This document shows positions 17,860 to 25,316 of a DNA stretch of 43,617 nt, in pieces. Within the stretch, counting starts at the first letter, position 1; each line of letters begins with the position of its first letter. The translations under genes and the position numbers were made by a program. A model generated the notes under the pieces. The model was given only the letters and a program-made list of their open reading frames with translations. It had not been told where the DNA came from and ran no database searches. The stretch spans positions 1-43,617 of the forward strand of contig NZ_JAEMQX010000023.1 of NCBI RefSeq assembly GCF_016463645.1, written 5' to 3'. Origin of the DNA: Sphingopyxis sp. Lineage in GTDB: Bacteria > Pseudomonadota > Alphaproteobacteria > Sphingomonadales > Sphingomonadaceae.

Positions 17860-19767
17860 CTAGTCGCCCGCGGCGTCGATCCGCGGCACGCCGATCGATC
17901 CGGCGTCGCCGATGTCGATCGGGACCAATCCGAAGTGCATGCGCCACGGCGCGGTCGGGTCATTGCCGAACATCGTGTACCAGTAACGCCCCTCCTTATC
18001 GCGGAACGCGGTGCCGTGGCCGCCGTGCGGCGCCCCCATGCGGCGCTGCGTATAGGGGCCGAACAGGCTCTTGGAGGTGCCGTACATCATGTCATAGGTG
18101 CCGTGTGTGCGCAGCGGGCCGTGCCATTCGGCGCCGGTCAGGAAATAGACGCCGTTCGCCTTGATCAGCCCGTTGCCTTCATAGCCGACATGATCGCCAT
18201 CGACGTCGACGAGCTGGCGCACCGGCCCCTCGAAACCGCTGCGCGCGGCGTTGAGCTTGGCGATGCTGCCGCCGCCCCACAGAAAATAGAGGCCGTCGTC
18301 GTCCTCGAACGGAAAGCCGTCGATTCCCTTGACGAAGAAGCTCTTGGTCACATTCTCGTAAGGCCCCTCGGCCTTGCCGGTCCTGGAACGATAGAGCCAG
18401 GTCTTGCCACCGACGCCCTTCTCCATCACCGAGAAGGCGAGATAATAGGTCTTGTCGCGCGCCGACCACATGATCTCGGGGGCCCAGAGCTCGGCGATAT
18501 TCTTGCCGAAATCATAGCCCATCCCTTCCCACTTCCAGATGAAGCCGACCTCGTCCCATTGCTTGAGGTCGGAGGAGCGCCACAGCTTCACCCCGCCGTC
18601 GGGCTTGTGATAGCCATAGCCGTCGAGCGTCCCGACGAGATAATAAGTGCCGTCGCCACCGAGCGCGACCGACGGGTCGCGCATCGTCTCGCTGGTGACG
18701 AGCGCCTTGCGCGTGGCAACCGCGCTGTCCTCGGTGATCACCGACGCAGCCTGCCGCAACCGCCCGTCGGGCGCGCGTTCGAGCGGCACCAGCCCGACCT
18801 GCTCGCAGAACATCGCGAAGCCGTCGTCGCATTTGGGATTATAGACCGCCGCGATTTTGCCGTCGTCGGTACGGACAACCGAGCCGCGCCCCGCGTGCGG
18901 GACCGCGAGCGCGCGCATCGTGAACGGGCCGTAAGGCGTCGGCGCCTCGGCCATGAACAGATCCTCGGTCGCGGTGCGCATCCGCCCCGTCACTTCGCTC
19001 GCGGCGAGGATATAGCGGTCGCCGTCGCGGACCATCGTCGCGCCGCGCGTGCCAACGCGCGTACGCACCGGCCAGTCCTTGCCGACCGGCGGATGCTTGG
19101 CGAACAGCGCCTGATCGGGCTTCAGGAAGCGCGGCGCTTCGGCGAGCGTGGCGAAGCCCGGCGCCAGCTTCGCGATCATGCCGCCACCCCAGATCAGGTA
19201 GCCGGTTCCGTCACGGTCGACGAAAAGCGACACATCCGGCGCGTTCTCGACGAGGCAGGGCGAAGCCTTGAACGCGCCGCCGGGCTGCGCAGCCAGCCCC
19301 GTCGCGATGTGCGCGCAGCCCGTCTTGTCGGAGAAAGCGAGATCGAGCTTGTCGCCCGCAACCGTCACCGACGGCGCCAGATAGCGTTCGGACACGTCTC
19401 CGGGATCGATACCCTCGCCGGAAATCTTCGCCGGCCCCACGCGCGTCCATTTGATCGCGTCGGGCGAGGTCCACAGTTCGACGCCGTGGCGCGCGCCGCT
19501 GCGCAAGCTCGTACCGGTGAGGATCCAGCCGCCGTTCGGCAGCCGCGCAACCGACGCGTCGCCGATGGGCCGCTCGGAAAAGATCGGCGCCACGGGCTTC
19601 GCGTCGGATGCGGGCATAACCGTCGCATTCCTGTCCATCGACGGATGGTCGGCGAATATATCGTCGGCCACCGCGGTCTTCATCTTCTGCTGCGCGTCCG
19701 CTGACGGCGCCAGGGACAGCGCCGCCAGTGTCAGGCCGGTGATCCAGGTCTTCATCTGCACGGTCAT
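17860..19767 (-). CDS. Tandem GH43-like protein; N-terminal propeller apparently inactive
   Basis: A 635-residue exported protein made of two GH43-like beta-propellers. The signal ends near APSADA-Q. The second module (about 350-620) has an intact-looking set: Asp364 in MRDPSVAL, WAPEI at 428-432, Asp483 in GIDGFPF and Glu530 in YEGNGLI. The first module (about 60-340) mirrors these blocks as GDASVARL (Asp70) and APDVSLF (Asp178), but the acid-Glu position reads TRGATMV, with Arg241 near where Glu is expected. I infer that the first copy has lost catalysis and may bind sugar. ATG 19767 overlaps the stop of GH-A paralogue A as ATGA and follows AAGGG. Substrate is not readable; beta-galactoside or anhydrogalactoside cleavage would suit the locus. 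Confidence 0.8.
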   Translation of the reverse strand: MTVQMKTWITGLTLAALSLAPSADAQQKMKTAVADDIFADHPSMDRNATVMPASDAKPVAPIFSERPIGDASVARLPNGGWILTGTSLRSGARHGVELWTSPDAIKWTRVGPAKISGEGIDPGDVSERYLAPSVTVAGDKLDLAFSDKTGCAHIATGLAAQPGGAFKASPCLVENAPDVSLFVDRDGTGYLIWGGGMIAKLAPGFATLAEAPRFLKPDQALFAKHPPVGKDWPVRTRVGTRGATMVRDGDRYILAASEVTGRMRTATEDLFMAEAPTPYGPFTMRALAVPHAGRGSVVRTDDGKIAAVYNPKCDDGFAMFCEQVGLVPLERAPDGRLRQAASVITEDSAVATRKALVTSETMRDPSVALGGDGTYYLVGTLDGYGYHKPDGGVKLWRSSDLKQWDEVGFIWKWEGMGYDFGKNIAELWAPEIMWSARDKTYYLAFSVMEKGVGGKTWLYRSRTGKAEGPYENVTKSFFVKGIDGFPFEDDDGLYFLWGGGSIAKLNAARSGFEGPVRQLVDVDGDHVGYEGNGLIKANGVYFLTGAEWHGPLRTHGTYDMMYGTSKSLFGPYTQRRMGAPHGGHGTAFRDKEGRYWYTMFGNDPTAPWRMHFGLVPIDIGDAGSIGVPRIDAAGD

Positions 19768-20891
19768 TTACCCTTCTGGAGCGCCTTGAAGTCGTCGAAT
19801 ATCGTATAGTTGGGCGCCGCGCTGCCGTCCGCATTCTTGCGGACCGTCGCCGGCACGAACACGCTGTTGATCAGCCACGGCGTCTTGTCGGGACCGAAAT
19901 TGTTCGACATCGAGCGCCCCTGCTTGAAACCATAGGTCGCAACCGCCAGCCGTCCGGTGTCGCGGAACATCTTCATCTGGTTCGCGACATAATGTTTGCG
20001 GCTTTCGAACCACGGGCTCATCCGCAGGAAGTCGTCCCACTGCTCCCTGGGGAAAGGCGTCTCGAGCGCCGCCTTGATGATCTGCCAGTTCTGCGCGGTG
20101 CGCGGCGCCTGATATTTGTCGGCGAAGGCGGGGTTCACCACGCCCTTCATATTCTGCTGCCACCACCAGACGAGCGAGAATTCGGTGACGATGAACGTCT
20201 GCTCGGGGCGCATCCGCGGCAGGATATAGTCGAGGAAGGGCTTCGACGCCTGGATCGCCGGGATATGCGGGTGGATGTTGACCCCGTCGAGTTCGGGCGT
20301 CGCCTTGACGAACGCCATCCAGCGCTCGGTCGATGCCGTCCGGTTCTTCTTGAGATCCATGCGGTTGAGCGCGCCCATATAGAGGCGCGTCTTGCAGGTC
20401 CCCGGGCACGCCTTGGCCCGATAGTCGATCACGCGCTTCGCCATCGCCTCGTAAAAGGCATTGAGGTCGAGGTCGCGGTCCTTCTCGCGGCTTTCGATAT
20501 AGGGCTCGTTGCCGATAACGAGGATATCGACCTTGCCGATCACAAGCGGCAGCACCGCATCGACACGCGCGAGTTCGCGCTCGAACGCCGGCGTGCCCGC
20601 CTTCGGAAAATCGCCGCGATTATAGGGGAATTTCAGCGTCAGGATCGTCTTGTAACCGCGGCCATGCGCATCGAGGATCGCCTTGACCGCGCCATGTTCG
20701 GCGGCGCCGCGGTCGAGCTGCGGCATCGGCACGAACAGCCGGACCCAGCTTGCATCGGCCTTTTCGAGGTCGCGGTAATCGACGTCCTCATAATGCTCGT
20801 TGAAATTCGCGCCGAGCGCGCCCTGCGCCTGCGCAATGCCCGGCAGGCAGGCAATCGCCGCAACGGCGGCCAACAATCCCCGCATCCTCAT
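19764..20891 (-). CDS. Exported TIM-barrel-like putative glycosidase, paralogue A
   Basis: I cannot assign a known GH family. The 375 residues start with a Sec signal (cleavage near AQA-Q23). The layout suggests a clan GH-A (beta/alpha)8 enzyme. KVDILVIGNEP puts an Asn-Glu pair at 128-129, where the acid/base sits at the end of strand 4. FIVTEFSL puts Glu237 where the nucleophile sits at the end of strand 7. Their 108-residue separation is normal for the clan. GVNIHPHIP (203-211) lies between. Cys162 and Cys166 are shared with paralogue B and could form a disulfide. It sits 16 bases after sulfatase 3 and overlaps the tandem GH43 gene by ATGA. Start ATG 20891 or ATG 20885; the AGGAG spacing fits the second slightly better. 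Confidence 0.7.
   Translation of the reverse strand: MRMRGLLAAVAAIACLPGIAQAQGALGANFNEHYEDVDYRDLEKADASWVRLFVPMPQLDRGAAEHGAVKAILDAHGRGYKTILTLKFPYNRGDFPKAGTPAFERELARVDAVLPLVIGKVDILVIGNEPYIESREKDRDLDLNAFYEAMAKRVIDYRAKACPGTCKTRLYMGALNRMDLKKNRTASTERWMAFVKATPELDGVNIHPHIPAIQASKPFLDYILPRMRPEQTFIVTEFSLVWWWQQNMKGVVNPAFADKYQAPRTAQNWQIIKAALETPFPREQWDDFLRMSPWFESRKHYVANQMKMFRDTGRLAVATYGFKQGRSMSNNFGPDKTPWLINSVFVPATVRKNADGSAAPNYTIFDDFKALQKGK
20048..20109 (-). repeat. 62-bp block identical to 22831-22892
   Basis: Inside GH-A paralogue A; every base matches the corresponding block of paralogue B, including third codon positions. This points to a recent duplication or gene conversion. Confidence 0.9.
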
Positions 20892-20907
20892 CTTCTCCTG
20901 ATCCTGA

Positions 20908-22485
20908 TCACGGCCGGCTGCGGCCGTCCTTTTCGATTTTGTCGAGCCGCGCCGCGAGCCGGGCGGTGAGTTCGGGCATCTTCGCGGACAGATCGTCACG
21001 CTCGCCCGGGTCGCTAGCCAGATTGTAGAGCTGATGCCGCGGCAGCGTGCCGATCGCGTTGCCGTGAAACTCGTGCGGCTCCACGCTGCCGCGAATGAAT
21101 TTCCAATCGCCGGCGCGCAGCGCGAGAATACGCGCACCGCTGCTCGCGACGGTCGATCCCGTCGTCACCATCAGCTTGGTGTCCTCGACCACATGCTCGC
21201 GCCCGCGTTCGCTGCGCCCCATCAGCGGCACCAGCATGTCGAAGCTGTCGACTGCGACGTCCTGCGGCAGCGCCTGCCCCACCAGCGCGGCGAGCGAGGC
21301 GAGCATGTCGACATGGTCGACCAATGCCTCCGACACATGGCCTTCGCGTACATGCCCCGGCCAGCGGACGATCATCGGCACGCGCGTGCCGCCCTCATAG
21401 ATGCTGTACTTGCCGCTGCTATACGGCCCCGACGGCTTGTGATCGCCTGCGAGTTCGACCGCCTGGTCCGCATAACCGTCGAACAGGATCGGGCCATTGT
21501 CGCTGCTGAGGATGACGAGCGTGTCGTCGGCGATTCCGAGCTCGGCAAGCTTGTCCATCAGCGCGCCGACGGTCCAGTCGAACTGGACGATCGTATCGCC
21601 GCGCGGCCCCATGCCCGATGCCCCGACGAAGCGCGGATGCGGCGCGCGCGGGACGTGCGGCTCGTTCATCGCGAAATAGAGGAAGAAGGGATTGTCCCTG
21701 CGCGCACTTACGAAATCGATCGCCTTGCCGAGGAGCCGGTCGGTCAGCTCCTCGTCGGTCCAGCGCGCCGACTGGCCGCCGGTCATATAGCCGATGCGGC
21801 TGATGCCGTTGACGATCGTGTTCGAATGTTCGGGATCGCCCCTGAATTTCAGCCGCTCGGGATGTTCGGCTCCGGTCGGCTCGTCACCGACCTTTGCCTT
21901 GTAATCGACGCGGATCGGATCGGCGGGATCGAGGTTCACGACGCGCCGGTTCTCGATCAGCACCGTCGGCACGCGGTCGAGCGTTGCGGGCATGAAATAA
22001 CCATAGTCGAAGCCGACATCGAGCGGGCCGGGCGCGATCTCGCCGTTCCAGTCGACCTTGCCGTCGCCGAGCCCCAGATGCCATTTGCCGACGACGCCGG
22101 TCGCATAGCCTGCCTGTTTCAGCATGTGCGGCAAAGTGAACTGGCCGGGGCGGATCAGCGCGGGCGCGTCGCCCGGCAATATCTGCGTTCCCGAGGCGCG
22201 CCAAGCATAATCGCCGGTCAGCAGCGCGTAACGCGATGGCGTGCAGGTCGCCGAGGGTGAATGCGCGTTGACGAAGCGCGTCCCGTGCGCCGCGAGCCGG
22301 TCGACATTGGGCGTCTTCAGCGCCTTTGCGCCATAGCAGGAGAGGTCGCCATAGCCGAGATCGTCGGCATAGATGACGATGATATTGGGCCTCGTGCGCG
22401 GCGCGGCCGCCAAGGCGATACGCGGCACCGCGGCCAGTCCCGCGCCAGCCAGCAGCAGCGCCCGACGCGACAATATGGACTTCAA
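20908..22485 (-). CDS. Sulfatase 3, arylsulfatase A-like
   Basis: Exported sulfatase of 525 residues. The N-terminus LKSILSRRALLLAGAG is a twin-arginine-like signal ending near IALAAA. Asp41-Asp42 are calcium ligands and Cys81 in TCTPSR is the formylglycine precursor; GKWHLG and SSDNGP with a distal YEGGTRVPMIVRWPG are family motifs. No ATG fits: TTG 22485 follows GGGAGAGG by a few bases and opens the signal, whereas the ATG-initiated extension begins inside GH-A paralogue B. Upstream, at 22511-22524, lies the recurring ATCAGA motif, so this gene probably has its own promoter although paralogue B ends only 64 bases before it. Numbering assumes the TTG start. Sulfate position and sugar are unknown. 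Confidence 0.9.
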   Translation of the reverse strand: MKSILSRRALLLAGAGLAAVPRIALAAAPRTRPNIIVIYADDLGYGDLSCYGAKALKTPNVDRLAAHGTRFVNAHSPSATCTPSRYALLTGDYAWRASGTQILPGDAPALIRPGQFTLPHMLKQAGYATGVVGKWHLGLGDGKVDWNGEIAPGPLDVGFDYGYFMPATLDRVPTVLIENRRVVNLDPADPIRVDYKAKVGDEPTGAEHPERLKFRGDPEHSNTIVNGISRIGYMTGGQSARWTDEELTDRLLGKAIDFVSARRDNPFFLYFAMNEPHVPRAPHPRFVGASGMGPRGDTIVQFDWTVGALMDKLAELGIADDTLVILSSDNGPILFDGYADQAVELAGDHKPSGPYSSGKYSIYEGGTRVPMIVRWPGHVREGHVSEALVDHVDMLASLAALVGQALPQDVAVDSFDMLVPLMGRSERGREHVVEDTKLMVTTGSTVASSGARILALRAGDWKFIRGSVEPHEFHGNAIGTLPRHQLYNLASDPGERDDLSAKMPELTARLAARLDKIEKDGRSRP

Positions 22486-22510
22486 GACCCTCTCCCGTTC
22501 GCTTGAGTAG

Positions 22511-22524
22511 GATATATCTGATTT
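22511..22524 (-). promoter_or_regulatory. Copy of the recurring ATCAGA motif upstream of sulfatase 3
   Basis: On the minus strand it reads AAATCAGATATATC and lies 26-39 bases upstream of the TTG start. The inner GATATATC is itself a palindrome. Confidence 0.5.
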
Positions 22525-22549
22525 ATTTGAGGCGCGCAACGCGGCTGGG

Positions 22550-23674
22550 CTATTTCGCCTGCATTCGCCGGAAATCGTCGATCCAGGCATAGTTGAACGC
22601 CGCGGTGCCATCCGCATTCGGACGGATCGTGCGGCCCGCATAGACGCTGTTGAGCAGCCACGGCGTCTTCTTCGGGCCGAAATTGTTCGACATCGAACTG
22701 CCCTGCTTGAAACCGTATGTCGCGACCGCCAGCCGGCCGGTATCGCGGAATATCTTCATCTGGTTGGCAAGATAATGTTTCCGCCCCTCGAACCACGGAC
22801 TCATCCGCAGGAAATCGTCCCACTGCTCCTTGGGGAAAGGCGTCTCGAGCGCCGCCTTGATGATCTGCCAGTTCTGCGCGGTGCGCGGCGCCCGATATTT
22901 GTCGGCAAAGGCGGGCGCGACCGGCTTTTCCAGATTCTGCTGCCACCAGCCGACGAGCGAGAATTCGGTGACGATGAAGGTCTGCTCGGGCCGCATCCGC
23001 GGCAGGATATAATCGAGAAACGCCTTCGACAGCTCGATCCGGGGCACATGCGGATGGATGTTGACGCCGTCGATCTCCGGCGTCGCCTTGACGAACGCGA
23101 GCCAGCGTTCTGTCGACGGCGTGATATTCTTCCTGAGGTCGAGCCGGTTGAGCGCGCCCATATAGAGTTTCGTCTTGCAGTCGCCGCCGCAATTGGCCTT
23201 GCGATAGGCGATGATGCGGCCCGCCATCGCTTCGTAAAAGGCGTTGAGGTCGAGATCGCGGTCCTGCTCGCGCGTTTCGAAATAGGGCTCGTTGCCGATC
23301 ACCAAAATATCGACCTTGCCCATCACGAGGGGTAACACCGCGTCAAGCCGGGCCACCTCGCGCGCGAACTCCGCACTTCCCGCCTTCGGAAAGTCGCTGT
23401 GGTTTTGCGGCCATTTCAGCGTGAAGATCGTCCTGTATCCCCGCGCGCCGGCTTCCAGCGTCGTGCGGATCGCGCCATGCTCGGCCGCCCCGCGATCGAC
23501 CTGCGGCATCGGCAGAAACAGACGTATCCATTCCGCCCCGGCGCGATCGAGTTCGCCATAATCGACATCCTCATAATGCTCGTTGAAATTCGCGCCGAGC
23601 ACGCCCTGCGCCGAAACACTGCCCGGCTGTAGCGCCAGCGCAGCCCCGGCCGCGAGAATCCAGCTCTTCGACAT
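22550..23674 (-). CDS. Exported TIM-barrel-like putative glycosidase, paralogue B
   Basis: A 374-residue sister of paralogue A, aligned without gaps over most of its length and with the same candidate acid/base Glu129 (IGNEP) and nucleophile Glu237 (TEFSL), the same GVNIHPHVP block and the same Cys162/Cys166 pair. It has a Sec signal ending near SVSA-Q. ATG 23674 follows GGGAGGAG at a good distance; the longer frame from 23701 does not. It is divergent from sulfatase 4 across a 97-base gap and precedes sulfatase 3. Main differences from A lie around residues 86-95 and in the C-terminal 30 residues, which might change subsite preference. No family assigned; function inferred from motif geometry and context. 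Confidence 0.72.
   Translation of the reverse strand: MSKSWILAAGAALALQPGSVSAQGVLGANFNEHYEDVDYGELDRAGAEWIRLFLPMPQVDRGAAEHGAIRTTLEAGARGYRTIFTLKWPQNHSDFPKAGSAEFAREVARLDAVLPLVMGKVDILVIGNEPYFETREQDRDLDLNAFYEAMAGRIIAYRKANCGGDCKTKLYMGALNRLDLRKNITPSTERWLAFVKATPEIDGVNIHPHVPRIELSKAFLDYILPRMRPEQTFIVTEFSLVGWWQQNLEKPVAPAFADKYRAPRTAQNWQIIKAALETPFPKEQWDDFLRMSPWFEGRKHYLANQMKIFRDTGRLAVATYGFKQGSSMSNNFGPKKTPWLLNSVYAGRTIRPNADGTAAFNYAWIDDFRRMQAK
22831..22892 (-). repeat. 62-bp block identical to 20048-20109
   Basis: Inside GH-A paralogue B. It encodes the stretch from the PFP(K/R)EQW region back to GAPRTAQNW-like residues, with no synonymous change between copies. Confidence 0.9.
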
Positions 23675-23726
23675 ATCGCTCCTCCCCATATCAAGCCGCA
23701 ATCTTGACTCATCTTAATTATACGAT

Positions 23727-23740
23727 AATACAGATATAAC
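23727..23740 (+). promoter_or_regulatory. Weaker copy of the ATCAGA motif in the sulfatase 4/GH-A paralogue B gap
   Basis: AATACAGATATAAC differs from the other copies at two or three positions. It lies 31 bases before the sulfatase 4 start and 52 before paralogue B, in an AT-rich divergent promoter gap. Confidence 0.4.
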
Positions 23741-23771
23741 GATGACGTAAGACTGGGCAAGGGAGGAAGGG

Positions 23772-25229
23772 ATGAAATCGTCACGGCGCACGCGTCGATG
23801 GGCGATCGGGGCGGCAGGAGCCGCCCTTTTCGCGATGCTCGGCGCCGGCATTACCTCCGCCCCCGGTTTCGCCCAGACCCGCCCGCCGGTGAAATCGGAC
23901 CGGCAAGCTCCGGCGAAACGGCCGAACATCCTGTTCATCCTGATCGACGACATGGGCTATGCCGATCTGTCGCTGACCGGCAACAAGCTCGTCGCGACCC
24001 CGAACATCGACGCGCTCGCCCGCGACGGCATGGTGATGACGCAATTCTATGACGCGGCGCCGATCTGCTCGCCATCGCGCGCCGGTTTCATGACCGGCCG
24101 CTTCCCGGCTCGCGACCGCTTCGGCACCTACATTCACGACCGCAAGCGCAACCGCGAGTTCGGCCAGGCCGACTGGCTCGACCCCGCGCTGCCGGTCCTG
24201 CCGCGCCTGATGCGGCAGGCGGGCTATACCACCGGTCATTTCGGCAAATGGCACCTCGGCGGCGGGCGCGACATCGGCGACGCGCCGCTTCCCTCGGCCT
24301 ATGGCTTCGACGAAAGCTATACCCAGTGGGAAGGCCTCGGGCCGCGCGTCTTGCCGACCGATCTCACCAACCGGCTCGGGCAGCAAAGCGCCGAGCTTGG
24401 TCAGGGACCGGTCGAATGGCTCCCCCGCGCGGAGATCACCGGCCGCTTCGTCGACAAGACGCTCGATTTCGTCGGGCGCAGTAAGGACCGCCCATGGTTC
24501 GCGCAGCTCTGGCTCACCGACATGCACACGCCGTGGGTTCCCAGCGCCGGGCAGCTCGCCGCAACAAAAGGCAAGGGCGCCACACCGCGCGAGGACGAGT
24601 TCCTCGCGGTCCTCGTCGCGATGGACGCCGAGATCGGCCGGCTCGTCGACGGCCTGCGACGGGCGGGCGAACTCGACGACACGCTGATCGTCTTCACCTC
24701 GGACAATGGCCCCACCATCGGCGCCAACACACCGGGTTCGGCGGCGCCCTATCGCGGCCGGAAGGCGAGCTTGTACGAGGGCGGCATGCGCCAGCCGCTG
24801 ATCGTCCGCTGGCCCGGCCATATAGCAGGCGGCGGACGCGACGCGCGGAGTGTCGCGCAGGCGGTTGACCTGCTTCCGACGCTCGCCGCGATCTCCGGCG
24901 CGACCAAGCCGGCGGGGATCGACGGCATCGACATTTCCGCTGCCTGGCGCGGACGGCCCATCACCGCGCGTCCCGATATCTACAGTCATATCGCCCGGCC
25001 CGGCGGCGAAGCCTTCGGTCCGCTCTATTCGATCCGCTCGGGTCCCTGGAAACTATTGATGAATGCCGACGGCAGCGGAGCCGAACTCTACAATATCGAA
25101 GAGGATCCGCAGGAACAGCGTGATCGCAAGGCCGAGGCTCCCGCGATCACGACAAGGCTGTCGGCGCAGCTCTCGAAATGGATCGCCGGCCTGCCGCCGC
25201 CAGCCTTGCCGCGACGCCGCGCGATGTAG
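23772..25229 (+). CDS. Sulfatase 4, arylsulfatase A-like
   Basis: Exported sulfatase of 485 residues with an Arg-rich N-terminus (RRTRRWAIGAAGAALF) and cleavage near GFAQ. Asp59-Asp60 are calcium ligands and Cys99 in ICSPSR is the formylglycine precursor; GKWHLGGG and TSDNGP are further active-site motifs, and YEGGMRQPLIVRWPG is the C-terminal family block. An AGFMTGRFPARDRFG stretch after the Cys is close to what I recall of sulfatases from red-algal galactan loci, but I do not assign a subfamily. A very strong GGGAGGAAGGG precedes ATG 23772. The gene is divergent from GH-A paralogue B and lies 87 bases before TonB receptor 2 in the same direction. Confidence 0.9.
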   Translation: MKSSRRTRRWAIGAAGAALFAMLGAGITSAPGFAQTRPPVKSDRQAPAKRPNILFILIDDMGYADLSLTGNKLVATPNIDALARDGMVMTQFYDAAPICSPSRAGFMTGRFPARDRFGTYIHDRKRNREFGQADWLDPALPVLPRLMRQAGYTTGHFGKWHLGGGRDIGDAPLPSAYGFDESYTQWEGLGPRVLPTDLTNRLGQQSAELGQGPVEWLPRAEITGRFVDKTLDFVGRSKDRPWFAQLWLTDMHTPWVPSAGQLAATKGKGATPREDEFLAVLVAMDAEIGRLVDGLRRAGELDDTLIVFTSDNGPTIGANTPGSAAPYRGRKASLYEGGMRQPLIVRWPGHIAGGGRDARSVAQAVDLLPTLAAISGATKPAGIDGIDISAAWRGRPITARPDIYSHIARPGGEAFGPLYSIRSGPWKLLMNADGSGAELYNIEEDPQEQRDRKAEAPAITTRLSAQLSKWIAGLPPPALPRRRAM

Positions 25230-25316
25230 TGCGCGGCCAAGGTGCCGGCCGAGGCTTCCTGCTTTATTTTATCATATTAATTCCATAAGTGACCGACAAC
25301 CAAGGGGGAGAGTTAA

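Noticed and set aside
20892-21137. N-terminal extension of GH-A paralogue A
   Set aside because: It lies within the sulfatase 3 coding region and precedes a proper signal peptide.
23704-23729. TTGACT with TACGAT/GATAAT as a sigma-70 promoter for sulfatase 4
   Set aside because: The spacing (about 12-14 bases) is too short for the visible hexamers, so no promoter call was made.
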